In this document: positions 8,326 to 16,187 of the stretch, in pieces | How the letters are laid out: the number at the start of each line of letters is the position of its first letter | How positions within the stretch are numbered: the first letter of the stretch is position 1 | NCBI RefSeq assembly: GCF_019396385.1 | Contig: NZ_JAHKRN010000045.1 | Location: 1 to 64,000, forward strand | DNA from: Nonomuraea harbinensis | Lineage (GTDB): Bacteria > Actinomycetota > Actinomycetes > Streptosporangiales > Streptosporangiaceae | DNA: 64,000 nt | Direction of reading: 5' to 3' | Notes under the pieces: generated by a model | What the model saw: the letters and a program-made list of their open reading frames with translations, nothing else | The model's database searches: none | What the model was told of the DNA's origin: nothing | Made by a program: the position numbers and the translations under genes

Positions 8326-9555
8326 ATGACGGTCACCACTGGTCGCAAGCTGCTGGCGCTGGCGAGCGCCACCCTGCTGCTCACCGCCTGCGCGAGCAAG
8401 GAAGAACGAGCCGGAGTCGAGCAGGCGGCCTCCGGCAGCGGCTGGAGCGCCGGCATGCCGGTCGTGAAGGTCGGGCTCATCGGCCCGGTGACGGGCGCGT
8501 TCGCCGTCGCGGGCATCTCCATGGAGAACTCGGTCAGGGTCGAGATCGACCGGCTCAACGCCGAGGGCGGCGTCGGCGGCGCCAAGTTCGAACTGGTCGT
8601 CCGCGACACCGCGCTCGACCCGGCCAAGGGGGTGCAGGCGGCCAACGAGTTCGCCGGTGACGACAGCGTGGGGCTGGTGATCGGCCCGGCGCTGTCGGCG
8701 TTCTACAACGCCGCCAAGCCCGTCCTGGAGAACGCCAAGAAGATCAACTGCCAGCCGATGGTCGCCACCGGCGACTTCACCTCGGTCAAGTACGGCTACC
8801 GGGCCCAGGACCCCGTCTCCCTGGACGTACAGAAGATCATCGAGCACCTGAAGACCGAGGGCATCACGTCCGTCGGCATCGTGTACGAGGGGGACGACGC
8901 GGGCAAGGGCACCGCGGCCGAGATCCAGAAGCAGGCCGAGGCCGCCGGGCTCACCTTCGCGGGCTTCCAGGAGACCCGCAACGACGACCAGTCGCACCGC
9001 GCGTACGTCGAGAACCTCAAGGACGCCGGCGCGATCTGGATCTCCAACTCGGCCGGCGGCGCCAAGACCATGGCCGCCGCCAGCGAGACCGGCTACAAGG
9101 GGCTCATCGTCGGCGGCTCCGGCGCCCGCAACATCTCCTTCGTCGAGGCGGCCGGTGACGCCGCGGACGGCGCGATCTTCAGCGCCACCTACTACCCGTA
9201 CCCGGGCAAGGAAGGCCGCGACACCTGGAAGCCCGGTTACCGCACGCACATCGAGGAGATCGAGAAGCGGTTCGGCAAGAACACCGGCCCGAAGACCGGT
9301 GCCGAGTCGCCCAAGGCGGCCGAGATCGCCGCGGACTGTGTGCTCGCCTACGCCAAGGCCGCCGAGCAGGCCCAGTCGATCGAGCCGGACAAGGTCGCGG
9401 CCACGCTCGACTCGATCGAGATCTCCGACCAGGAGACGCCTTCCGGCAACTCCATCAGCCCGGACAAGCACGAGTTCTTCGGCATCGACGACATCCACGT
9501 CTACCAGTGGAAGAAGGACGCCGACGGCTGGCACACGGTCGAAATCGGCAAGTGA
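8326..9555 (+). CDS. ABC transporter substrate-binding lipoprotein (LIV family), copy 2
   Basis: A 409-residue tandem paralogue of the preceding receptor. It has lipobox L-T-A-C (Cys22), and the mature N-terminus C-A-S-K-E-E-R is identical to copy 1. Long stretches such as V-V-R-D-T-A-L-D-P-A-K are shared. Two receptors suggest uptake of two related compounds, or of substrate and intermediate, through one channel. GTG at 8323 is an equally possible start; GAGAGGAAG lies upstream. Same operon as copy 1 and the hydrolase that follows 4 nt later. Confidence 0.9.
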   Translation: MTVTTGRKLLALASATLLLTACASKEERAGVEQAASGSGWSAGMPVVKVGLIGPVTGAFAVAGISMENSVRVEIDRLNAEGGVGGAKFELVVRDTALDPAKGVQAANEFAGDDSVGLVIGPALSAFYNAAKPVLENAKKINCQPMVATGDFTSVKYGYRAQDPVSLDVQKIIEHLKTEGITSVGIVYEGDDAGKGTAAEIQKQAEAAGLTFAGFQETRNDDQSHRAYVENLKDAGAIWISNSAGGAKTMAAASETGYKGLIVGGSGARNISFVEAAGDAADGAIFSATYYPYPGKEGRDTWKPGYRTHIEEIEKRFGKNTGPKTGAESPKAAEIAADCVLAYAKAAEQAQSIEPDKVAATLDSIEISDQETPSGNSISPDKHEFFGIDDIHVYQWKKDADGWHTVEIGK

Positions 9556-9559
9556 CCGG

Positions 9560-11314
9560 ATGGAGCGCCGTTTCGTCACGGTGAACGGCCGGCAGGTCCA
9601 CTACGCCCGCGCCGGGCATGGCGGACCTGCCCGCCTGCCGGTCGTCCTCCTCCACGCCTCTCCCGGCGACTGGCGGCCGCTGCGCGAGCTGGCCGCCGAG
9701 CTGGCCCGCTCGTTCACGGTGTACGCGCTCGACACGCCGGGGCACGGCGGCTCCGACCCGCTCCCGGCGCCGGACCCGGACATGGCCGGCTACGGCGCGG
9801 CCCTCGGCGAGACGCTGACCGCGCTCGGGCTGGAACGGGTCCATCTGTACGGGACGCACACGGGGGCCAAGATCGCCCTGTCCCTCGCGGCCGCGCGGCC
9901 GGAGCTGGTGGCCTCGCTCGTCCTCGACGGGGTCGGGGTGTCCACTCCCGAGGAGCGGGCCGACCAGCTCGCCCACTACCTTCCGCCGGTGGAGCCGCGG
10001 AGCGACGGCGGCCATCTGGTGGCGGCGTGGCACCAGGTGCGCAACATGTTCCTGTACTGGCCCTGGTACGACGAGCGCGCCGCCTCCCGGCTGGCCGCCG
10101 CCCCGCCGCCGGCCTCGTACCTGCACGAGGTGACCACGGGGCTGCTGGAGGCGGGGGCGAACTACCCGCTGGCCTACCGCGCGGCCTTCACCTGCGACCC
10201 GGTCCCGCTGCTCGCCCGCCTGACCGTCCCCACCCTGGTCCTGGCATCCCCCGCCGACCCCCTCCACGCCCACCTGGCACGTCTTCCCGCACACCGGCTC
10301 CAGCTGGAAACCTCCGCCTCCGGCACCCCGGCACTGGCGTCCCGCATCCACACCCACGCGACATCCCACGCACCAACCGGTGCGGTGCCGTCCGATGCGG
10401 CCCCGCCCGGTACGGCCGGGCGCGTAGAAGGCGTGAGCCATCGGTACATACCGACCCGGCTTGGGCAGTTGCTCGTCAGGGCGGCCGGACCGGCCGACAG
10501 GTCAGGGCGGCCATTGGTGATCCTGCCCCCGGCCCCCGCCTCCGGCCGGGCCGTCACGGACCTGCTCGCCGAGGCGGGCCGCCACCGCCCGGCCTTTGCC
10601 CTCGACCTACCGGGAACCGGCGGATCGGACCTGACCGCCTGGCCCGGATCAGGCCCGCGCGACGGCCTGCCGGGGACCGGCGGCTCAGGCCCGGCGGCCA
10701 GGCTTGGATCCGGCCCGCGCGATGATCTGCCGGGGACCGGCGGGTCCTATCTGGCCGCCGAAGCCGGGTCCGGGTTGCGCGACGGGATTGCGCTGGCTGT
10801 CGGGGATGCTCTTGACGCGCTCGGGGTCGACGGTGCCGACATCTACGGGATCGGAGCCGGTGCGGTGGTGGCCGTCGCTGTCGCTCGGCTGGGCAACGGG
10901 CGGGTGCGGGCGCTGGCGCTGGGCGGCTTGCCTGACCCGGCCGTGCTGACCGAGAGTGAGGCACGCGCGCGTACCCCTGACCTGGTGCCCGACGAGCACG
11001 GCACGCACCTGCTCAGGGCCTGGCACCTGGTGCGGGACGGCGGGCTGGCCACGGGCCCGCCCGAACTGCCCGGTGGCCGGCCGGACCTGGCCGAGCTGCA
11101 CCGCAGGACGCTCGACCTCGCAAGGTCCTGGCGGACCTACGCCGCCGCCTTCAGGGCCGCCGCCGCGTGGCCCGGCGAGCCGCCGGTGCCGGTGGTCGCC
11201 GCCGACCCGGTCTGGGATCCGTTCACGGCCGGGGCCGTGCGCGCGGTGCCCGGCCACGACGGGACGGGCGGCGTCGCCTCCCTGCTGAAAGCCCTGGACG
11301 ACGCGGCCGGGTGA
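9560..11314 (+). CDS. Tandem-duplicated alpha/beta-hydrolase-fold protein
   Basis: A 584-residue protein with two alpha/beta-hydrolase-like halves (~1-275 and ~300-584). The first has V-V-L-L-H-A-S and D-T-P-G-H-G-G-S-D, but its nucleophile elbow reads G-T-H-T-G, not G-x-S-x-G. The second half's elbow reads G-I-G-A-G. So neither half shows the catalytic Ser where expected; it may be cofactor-free chemistry or a binding protein. Between the halves lies a threefold 20-residue repeat (L-P-G-T-G-G-S). The ATG follows the receptor stop by 4 nt, so it belongs to the uptake operon. Confidence 0.82.
   Translation: MERRFVTVNGRQVHYARAGHGGPARLPVVLLHASPGDWRPLRELAAELARSFTVYALDTPGHGGSDPLPAPDPDMAGYGAALGETLTALGLERVHLYGTHTGAKIALSLAAARPELVASLVLDGVGVSTPEERADQLAHYLPPVEPRSDGGHLVAAWHQVRNMFLYWPWYDERAASRLAAAPPPASYLHEVTTGLLEAGANYPLAYRAAFTCDPVPLLARLTVPTLVLASPADPLHAHLARLPAHRLQLETSASGTPALASRIHTHATSHAPTGAVPSDAAPPGTAGRVEGVSHRYIPTRLGQLLVRAAGPADRSGRPLVILPPAPASGRAVTDLLAEAGRHRPAFALDLPGTGGSDLTAWPGSGPRDGLPGTGGSGPAARLGSGPRDDLPGTGGSYLAAEAGSGLRDGIALAVGDALDALGVDGADIYGIGAGAVVAVAVARLGNGRVRALALGGLPDPAVLTESEARARTPDLVPDEHGTHLLRAWHLVRDGGLATGPPELPGGRPDLAELHRRTLDLARSWRTYAAAFRAAAAWPGEPPVPVVAADPVWDPFTAGAVRAVPGHDGTGGVASLLKALDDAAG
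10607..10786 (+). repeat. Three 60-bp tandem repeats inside the hydrolase gene
   Basis: Each unit encodes about 20 residues starting L-P-G-T-G-G-S and ending near G-S-G-P-R-D. Copies differ by several bases, so the array is older than the flavoprotein repeat. It multiplies the strand-loop segment that in hydrolases precedes the nucleophile helix. Confidence 0.88.
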
Positions 11315-11346
11315 GCCGGCGCGTCCGCGAGAAGGAGAGTGCACCG

Positions 11347-12030
11347 TTGAGCAGCCGCTACCGGCACGGAGTGATCCATTACATGGGTGACGGGGTGGGG
11401 GTGCGCGGCCGCGAGGAGTGGACGCTCACCGCCGCCGAGGACGGCACCCGCACGCTGCGCGCCCACTGCCGCATGTTCGACACGGACATCGAGCGGGACG
11501 TCGTGCACACCGCGTCCGCCGGGTTCCGTCCGCTGCGGTCCTTCGTCAGCCACCGGGTGGGCGGCGCGTTCCTGGGCGAGGGATGGTTCGTCTTCGGCGA
11601 GGACACTCTGGAGTCGGAGCTGCTGCTCAGGGACGAGGGCAGGGTGTCGCAGCGGGTCCCGCTGGCCGGGCCGCCGCCGTTCTTCGTGCCGCACGCGGTG
11701 TGCTGCGACGCCTGGATCGTCCCAGCGTACGACCTCGCCGCCGGCGGCCCGCAGCCGCTGACGGGCGGGTTCCGCTCCTCGCCCCGCCCCAACGGGGCGA
11801 CCGGGCCGTACGCGGACGAACTGGGCGACCTCACCGCCACCCTGGTCGGCGAGGAGACGATCACCGTGCCCGCCGGCACCTTCCCCACCCGGCACTTCCT
11901 GCTGACCAGCGACGGCGGGGCCGAGGAACACCTGTGGACGAGCACGGACGGGGACTGGCTGCTGATCCGCCTCCGCTCCGACCGCCTGTCCTCCTCCTAC
12001 GAGCTGGTGGAGCTGCGCGACGGCGGGTGA
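11347..12030 (+). CDS. Conserved protein of unknown function, DUF3108-like
   Basis: A 227-residue beta-rich protein without signal or membrane segment. The C-terminal part (T-V-P-A-G-T-F-P-T-R-H-F) resembles DUF3108-like barrel proteins, where this P-x-G-x-F turn is common. TTG 11347 is selected because AAGGAGAG precedes it by about seven bases. It follows the hydrolase by 32 nt and is the last plus-strand gene of this operon; the SDR gene converges on it directly. No catalytic residues recognised, and family assignment is tentative. Confidence 0.7.
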   Translation: MSSRYRHGVIHYMGDGVGVRGREEWTLTAAEDGTRTLRAHCRMFDTDIERDVVHTASAGFRPLRSFVSHRVGGAFLGEGWFVFGEDTLESELLLRDEGRVSQRVPLAGPPPFFVPHAVCCDAWIVPAYDLAAGGPQPLTGGFRSSPRPNGATGPYADELGDLTATLVGEETITVPAGTFPTRHFLLTSDGGAEEHLWTSTDGDWLLIRLRSDRLSSSYELVELRDGG

Positions 12031-12744
12031 TCAGGACGCCGGGAGCTGTCCCAGGTCGAGCCGGGTGACCACGGCCGCGCCGCGCAGGCGGAGCAGGTCG
12101 CGCACCAGGTCGCCCACCACGGACGCCTCCAGCCGGTCCGGATCGGCCCGGTTCGACAGCTCGCTCTTCACCATGGCCGCCACCACCAGGTCGGTCACCT
12201 TCACGTGGCGGCCCGCCAGTTCCTGCCGGAGGGTGTCGGACAGGCCGAGCAGGCCGAACTTGGAGGCCGAGTACGCCGCCCCCGTCGGGTAGCCGCGCAG
12301 GCCCGCGCCGGAGTTGACGTTGACGATGTGGCCGCGCTCGCCCGCCACCGGCTCCTGGCCGGTCATCTGCCGGGCGGCGGCGCGGGCGCACAGGAAGGCG
12401 CCGGTCAGGTTCGCGTCGACGGTCTCCCGCCACGCCTCGTCGTCCAGGTCCACGATCTCGGCCTTGCGGAAGACGCCCGCGTTGTTGACCAGCACGTCGA
12501 GCCGCCCGTACGAGGCGGCCACCTCGGCGACCACGGCGTCCACCCGCTCGGTCACGGTCACGTCGAGCGGCACGCCGACGGCCTCGCCGCCCGCGGACCG
12601 GATCTCCCCGGCCGTCTCGGCCACCCGACCGGCCCGCCGCCCGGCGCAGACCACGGCGTAGCCGTCGGCGCCCAGGGCCAGGGCCACGGCCCGGCCGAGC
12701 CCGCTTCCCGCGCCGGTGACCAGCGCGACCCGTCTCACCGGCAC
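12031..12744 (-). CDS. Short-chain dehydrogenase/reductase (SDR)
   Basis: A 237-residue classical SDR. It has the T-G-x-x-x-G-x-G cofactor motif (residues 10-17), N-N-A-G (87-90) and a catalytic set Ser145, Tyr158, Lys162. Arg-37 near the second strand (A-G-R-R) favours NADP(H). It probably interconverts an alcohol and ketone of the pathway. GTG 12744 is favoured because GGAG lies eight bases upstream; GTG 12738 would overlap the VOC stop by GTGA. It is the last gene of the minus-strand operon running from 15036. Confidence 0.9.
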   Translation of the reverse strand: MPVRRVALVTGAGSGLGRAVALALGADGYAVVCAGRRAGRVAETAGEIRSAGGEAVGVPLDVTVTERVDAVVAEVAASYGRLDVLVNNAGVFRKAEIVDLDDEAWRETVDANLTGAFLCARAAARQMTGQEPVAGERGHIVNVNSGAGLRGYPTGAAYSASKFGLLGLSDTLRQELAGRHVKVTDLVVAAMVKSELSNRADPDRLEASVVGDLVRDLLRLRGAAVVTRLDLGQLPAS

Positions 12745-13667
12745 TGGTAGAACTCCAGGACCTCGCCGTCCGGCCCGAAGAAGGACTGGACGAGCGCGGC
12801 ACCGTACGGCGGCAGGTCCACCTCGACGGGCGGGCAGACGGGCTCCGCGCCGAGGCCCGTGACCAGCGCGGACGTGGCCGCCAGATCGTCCGTCTCCAGG
12901 GAGGCCGACAGGATGCCCAGGTTGGGCGGCACGGCCGCGTCGCGCTGCTGCCTGCCGGGGAACCCGACGTACTGGGCGATCTCCACCCGGCCGTTGACCG
13001 TACCGCCCGGCATGAACAGGTTGATGTTGTGCAGCCCGGTGCCCGGCGGCAGGCGGAAGAACGACTCCATGTTCTCGATCAGCTTGTCGTACAGCACCTC
13101 GTAGCCGAGCGCGGTGTAGAACGCGGCGGCGCGGCGGGCGTCGCTCACGTGGATCGCGACGGTCTGCAACTCGCTCGGCCGGCCGTCGTACCCGGCGAGC
13201 GGGCTGGTCGGTCCCGGCTCCAGCTGGAACACGTCGAGCACGACGCCGTCCGGGTCGTAGGAGAGCGAGTCCCAGGCGGACAGGTCCTCCATCACGGTCC
13301 AGCGGGTCGGCTGCGACTTCTGCCGGCCGCCCGCCGCCACCAGCCGTGCCACGGCGGCGTGGAGGTCGTCGACCCTGATGTTGAGCGCGTAGTGGCCGTA
13401 GTCCTGCGGGCGGGCGTACTCCCCCCAGTACGGGCGGCCGGGGGCGGCGAACTGGACCAGGCGCAGCAGCCCGGTCGTCGCCCCCTCCGGCCCCATGACC
13501 ACGGCCCTGCCGGTGAGCCCGGCCGGCATCTGCCAGGCGGCCTCGGCGGCGGGGCCGCGCACCTCCGCCTCGGCGTGCGGGACGTACCCGAAGGTGTCCG
13601 CGTAGAAGGCGCGGGAGCGATCCAGGTCGGACACGGCGACGGTGGTCACCCGCAGTTCGCTGATCAC
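12735..13667 (-). CDS. VOC-superfamily protein, two tandem domains (copy 3)
   Basis: A 310-residue double-VOC protein. Domain 1 starts L-R-V-T-T-V-A-V-S-D-L and domain 2 L-Q-T-V-A-I-H-V-S-D. His-145-region (H-Y-A-L-N) and terminal V-L-E-F-Y-Q are possible metal ligands. The pattern V-A-V-S-D-L-D-R-S-R-A-F-Y is a standard glyoxalase/dioxygenase opening. The GTG start overlaps the stop of the next upstream VOC gene (GTGA), so the two are translationally coupled. It could form a heteromer with that neighbour. The reaction is not predictable from sequence. Confidence 0.85.
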   Translation of the reverse strand: MISELRVTTVAVSDLDRSRAFYADTFGYVPHAEAEVRGPAAEAAWQMPAGLTGRAVVMGPEGATTGLLRLVQFAAPGRPYWGEYARPQDYGHYALNIRVDDLHAAVARLVAAGGRQKSQPTRWTVMEDLSAWDSLSYDPDGVVLDVFQLEPGPTSPLAGYDGRPSELQTVAIHVSDARRAAAFYTALGYEVLYDKLIENMESFFRLPPGTGLHNINLFMPGGTVNGRVEIAQYVGFPGRQQRDAAVPPNLGILSASLETDDLAATSALVTGLGAEPVCPPVEVDLPPYGAALVQSFFGPDGEVLEFYQCR

Positions 13668-14602
13668 GGGGTGTTCCCTTCCTCCCGGCGCGCCACGAGG
13701 TGCACCGGCTCTCCTTCGGACCCGTACGCCACGAACGACCGGCGTCCGGCCAGCGGCCCGGTCCCCGGCACGGCCGGGTCGGTGGCGCGGTGCCCGCCCG
13801 CCAGCACGGCGGCGTGCGCCGCGTCGAGGTCGGCGCAGGCGTAGCTGACCATGCCGGTGCCGCCCGGGAGCCCTGCCGGGTCGAGGTTCGCCGCCGGGTG
13901 GCCCTGCAGCTCGATCGCGCCCCGGCCGGTGCCCTCGCGGCCGCTCTTGAGCAGGCTCATCCTGACCGGGGTGCCGCCGTGGATGCCCCAGGCGCGGTGC
14001 ACCGGGCCTTCGGTGAAGTCGGCGGCCATCAGCGCCGGCATGCCGAGGCTCCCGCCGTACAGCCGCCGCGCCGTGTCGTGGTCGTCGGTGCGCAGGTGCA
14101 CCTCGAAGACCGGGCCGGTGCCCCGGCGGGCGCTGGGGAAGCTGCGGCCCTGCGGCTGGGTGAGGCCGGTGGTCAGGATCAGGTGGGTGCCCCAGGGCAT
14201 CCGCCACACGCCGGAGCGGTGCACGTTGCTGCCCAGCTCCGACAGGTCGGTGGTGAACGGCTCGGCCACGGGCCGGACGCCGGGCCAGCCGGCCAGCCGT
14301 CCGGCGGCCGCGTCGACGTCCTCGACGACCAGCTCCACCGAGTCCCAGCCGCGCGGCAGCGCCCGCGTGACCGGCCGCGCCTCGCCCTCGACCAGGCAGA
14401 CCATCCCGTACGGGAAGCCGGGCGGTCCCAGCAGCGCCCACGGCCGCCCGGCCCATCCGCCGGGCCCGGCCTCCGCGGCGAGTGTGCCGCTCGCGCGGGA
14501 TTCGAGGCCGAGGACGCTCCGCAGGCGCTCCGCGGTGGCGTCGAGGCCGGCAACCTCGATCCAGACGCAGGCCAGCTCCTCCACCAGCGGGACGTCGCTC
14601 AT
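13664..14602 (-). CDS. VOC-superfamily protein, two tandem domains (copy 4)
   Basis: A 312-residue VOC-type protein, more diverged than the others. Domain 1 begins E-E-L-A-C-V-W-I-E-V-A-G-L; domain 2 begins G-P-V-F-E-V-H-L-R-T-D-D and ends E-P-V-H-L-V-A-R-R-E. ATG 14602 overlaps the stop of the SnoaL-like gene (ATGA), and its stop overlaps the next VOC start. The pairing of two adjacent VOC proteins in one transcript suggests consecutive or joint action. Substrate unknown. Confidence 0.8.
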   Translation of the reverse strand: MSDVPLVEELACVWIEVAGLDATAERLRSVLGLESRASGTLAAEAGPGGWAGRPWALLGPPGFPYGMVCLVEGEARPVTRALPRGWDSVELVVEDVDAAAGRLAGWPGVRPVAEPFTTDLSELGSNVHRSGVWRMPWGTHLILTTGLTQPQGRSFPSARRGTGPVFEVHLRTDDHDTARRLYGGSLGMPALMAADFTEGPVHRAWGIHGGTPVRMSLLKSGREGTGRGAIELQGHPAANLDPAGLPGGTGMVSYACADLDAAHAAVLAGGHRATDPAVPGTGPLAGRRSFVAYGSEGEPVHLVARREEGNTP

Positions 14603-15036
14603 CGCAGGGGGTTCTCGCCCTCCGGCCACCAGTCGCCGGCGCCGTAGGGGTCGGCCAGCGGCTGCGAGCCGTGCTCGTGCACGATGCGCCAGGTGTCGTC
14701 CTCGCGGCGCACCAGCCAGGTCATCCGCATGCGGAGCCGGCCCTTCTTGCCGTCGCCCTCGATGTCGTAGTCGATGACGCCCGCGACCTGGGCCAGCGTG
14801 TCGCTCTCCCAGCAGAACGGGCCCTCCACCCAGCGGAAGCCGTGGATCCGGATGGGCGCCTTGAAGTAGGCCTCCCAGCCGGCCTTGATCCGGTCGCCGC
14901 CGTGCGTGGTCCAGCGGGGACCCTCGACGAAGACGTACGCGTCGTCGGCGGGGGAGAAGGTGTCGAGGACGCCCTCCAGCCGCCGCTCGATGACGGAGGT
15001 GAGCATGGCCTCCGCCGTGCCGACCGGTGTTCTCAT
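14599..15036 (-). CDS. SnoaL/NTF2-like fold protein
   Basis: A 145-residue cone-shaped alpha+beta protein of the SnoaL/nuclear-transport-factor-2 superfamily, seen from the helix-rich N-terminus (T-S-V-I-E-R-R-L-E-G-V) followed by beta strands with W-L-V-R-R-E-D-D-T-W-R-I-V-H-E-H-G-S. Family members act as isomerases, hydratases or cyclases on hydrophobic substrates, or are non-catalytic. A strong GGGGAGG precedes the ATG. First gene of the four-gene minus operon (SnoaL, VOC, VOC, SDR) under operator site 4. Confidence 0.85.
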   Translation of the reverse strand: MRTPVGTAEAMLTSVIERRLEGVLDTFSPADDAYVFVEGPRWTTHGGDRIKAGWEAYFKAPIRIHGFRWVEGPFCWESDTLAQVAGVIDYDIEGDGKKGRLRMRMTWLVRREDDTWRIVHEHGSQPLADPYGAGDWWPEGENPLR

Positions 15037-15054
15037 GGATCCGCCTCCCCGATC

Positions 15055-15112
15055 ATTCCGCTACTCGGAACGCTGTTTCGAAGACCCTAATTGTCTGATG
15101 TATCCCGGTCAA
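15055..15112 (-). promoter_or_regulatory. Promoter with tripartite operator, site 4
   Basis: Minus strand: TTGACC (15107-15112), 17-nt spacer, TAGGGT (15084-15089), then GAAAC-agc-GTTCC-(7 nt)-GGAAT at 15055-15079. The -35 lies inside the last codons of the upstream MDR gene, so the SnoaL operon can be expressed apart from it. Confidence 0.82.
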
Positions 15113-16103
15113 GGTGCACCACGGCCTTGCCGGTGTTCAGGCCCGACATGAGCCGGGCGAAGGCGGCGGGTGTCGACTCCAGGCCGTGGTGCTCGTCCTC
15201 CAGGAAGCGGAGCCGCCCCTCGGTGAGCAGCTTCCCCACCCGGTCGGCGAACCGCGGGCGCAGGTCGAAGTGGTCGTACACGACCAGCCCGTGCACGGAC
15301 GCCCGCGCCCGCATGACCGCCCCGGCGGGCAGGACCGTCTCGCCCACCTCGTTCGCGTGGTCGGGCAGGCCGGCGAGCGCCACCCGGGCGTGCGGGGCGA
15401 GCCGGTCCGCCACCCCGCGCAGCACCTCGCCGCCCGCCATGTGCAGGTAGCCGTCGACGCCGTCGGGGCAGGCCTCCGCGAGCGCGCCGGCCCAGCCGGG
15501 GTCGTGCCGGTCGACGGCCGCCGCGTAGCCGAAGAAGTCCGTGGCCAGCTCGCACTTGGCCGGCCCGCCGACGATCGCCACGGTGCGCGCGCCCGCGAGG
15601 CGGGCGAGCTGCCCGGCCACGCCGCCGACGGCTCCGGTGGCCGAGGAGACCACGACGGTGTCGCCGACCGCCGGCCGGATCAGCCGGGTGATCGCGGCGT
15701 ACGCGGTCAGGCCGGGCGTGCCGAGCACCCCGAGCACGGCCGTACGGGGGACGCCGGGCGGTACGGCGACCGGCCGGAGCGACTCCGCGGGCACGGTGGC
15801 GTACTCCTGCCAGCCGGTCTCGGCCACCACCCACTCGCCGGTGCCCACCACCCGGGCGACGGCCCTGCCGGGCACCAGGTCACCCGGGTGGATCGGCGGG
15901 TGGCCCAGGTTGCGGCCGGTCATGGCGCCGCGGACCCATGGGTCGAGCGACAGGTGGACGGCCCGGACCAGCACCTCGCCGGGGCCGGGCGAGGTCACCG
16001 GCACGGTCTCCAGCCGGAAGTCCTCCTCGGCGGGCACTCCTTCCGGCCGGCGGGCCAGGACGATCCTGCGCACGCTCTCCGGGGACGGGCTGGTGCTGGT
16101 CAT
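15087..16103 (-). CDS. NADP-dependent MDR-family oxidoreductase (prostaglandin-reductase type)
   Basis: A 338-residue medium-chain dehydrogenase/reductase without the structural or catalytic zinc cysteines. It has the YncB/prostaglandin-reductase features: N-terminal R-R-P-E-G-V-P, L-S-L-D-P-W-V-R-G, and cofactor motif A-T-G-A-V-G-G-V-A-G. Such enzymes reduce the C=C bond of enones with NADPH. It is divergent from the GntR gene. Its last codons carry the promoter and GTCTGATGT element of the SnoaL operon. A possible -10 (GATACT) lies upstream, but no convincing -35. Confidence 0.9.
   Translation of the reverse strand: MTSTSPSPESVRRIVLARRPEGVPAEEDFRLETVPVTSPGPGEVLVRAVHLSLDPWVRGAMTGRNLGHPPIHPGDLVPGRAVARVVGTGEWVVAETGWQEYATVPAESLRPVAVPPGVPRTAVLGVLGTPGLTAYAAITRLIRPAVGDTVVVSSATGAVGGVAGQLARLAGARTVAIVGGPAKCELATDFFGYAAAVDRHDPGWAGALAEACPDGVDGYLHMAGGEVLRGVADRLAPHARVALAGLPDHANEVGETVLPAGAVMRARASVHGLVVYDHFDLRPRFADRVGKLLTEGRLRFLEDEHHGLESTPAAFARLMSGLNTGKAVVHLDRDTSDN
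15093..15101. promoter_or_regulatory. GTCTGATGT element (second shared motif)
   Basis: GTCTGATGT within the 15-bp string aattgtctgatgtat. The identical 15 bp recurs at 40452-40466. On the minus strand it lies between the -35 and -10 of the SnoaL promoter, a position suited to repression. Confidence 0.6.
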
Positions 16104-16141
16104 GGGGGCTCCCTTCACGTGGAGTATCAGGGTTTCATGTT

Positions 16142-16166
16142 GAAACACCGTTTCGCTAGAGGGAAT
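16142..16166 (+). promoter_or_regulatory. Tripartite operator, site 5
   Basis: GAAAC-acc-GTTTC-(7 nt)-GGAAT, in the 84-nt gap between the divergent MDR and GntR genes and oriented toward GntR. An extra GTTTC at 16132-16136 lies beside it. It could serve both directions. No clear plus-strand -35/-10 was found. Confidence 0.72.
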
Positions 16167-16187
16167 CCGGAGTCGTGGTGATCCCGT

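Noticed and set aside
12738..12740. GTG 12738 as SDR start
   Set aside because: It overlaps the upstream stop neatly, but GGAG would be 14 bases away; GTG 12744 has better spacing.
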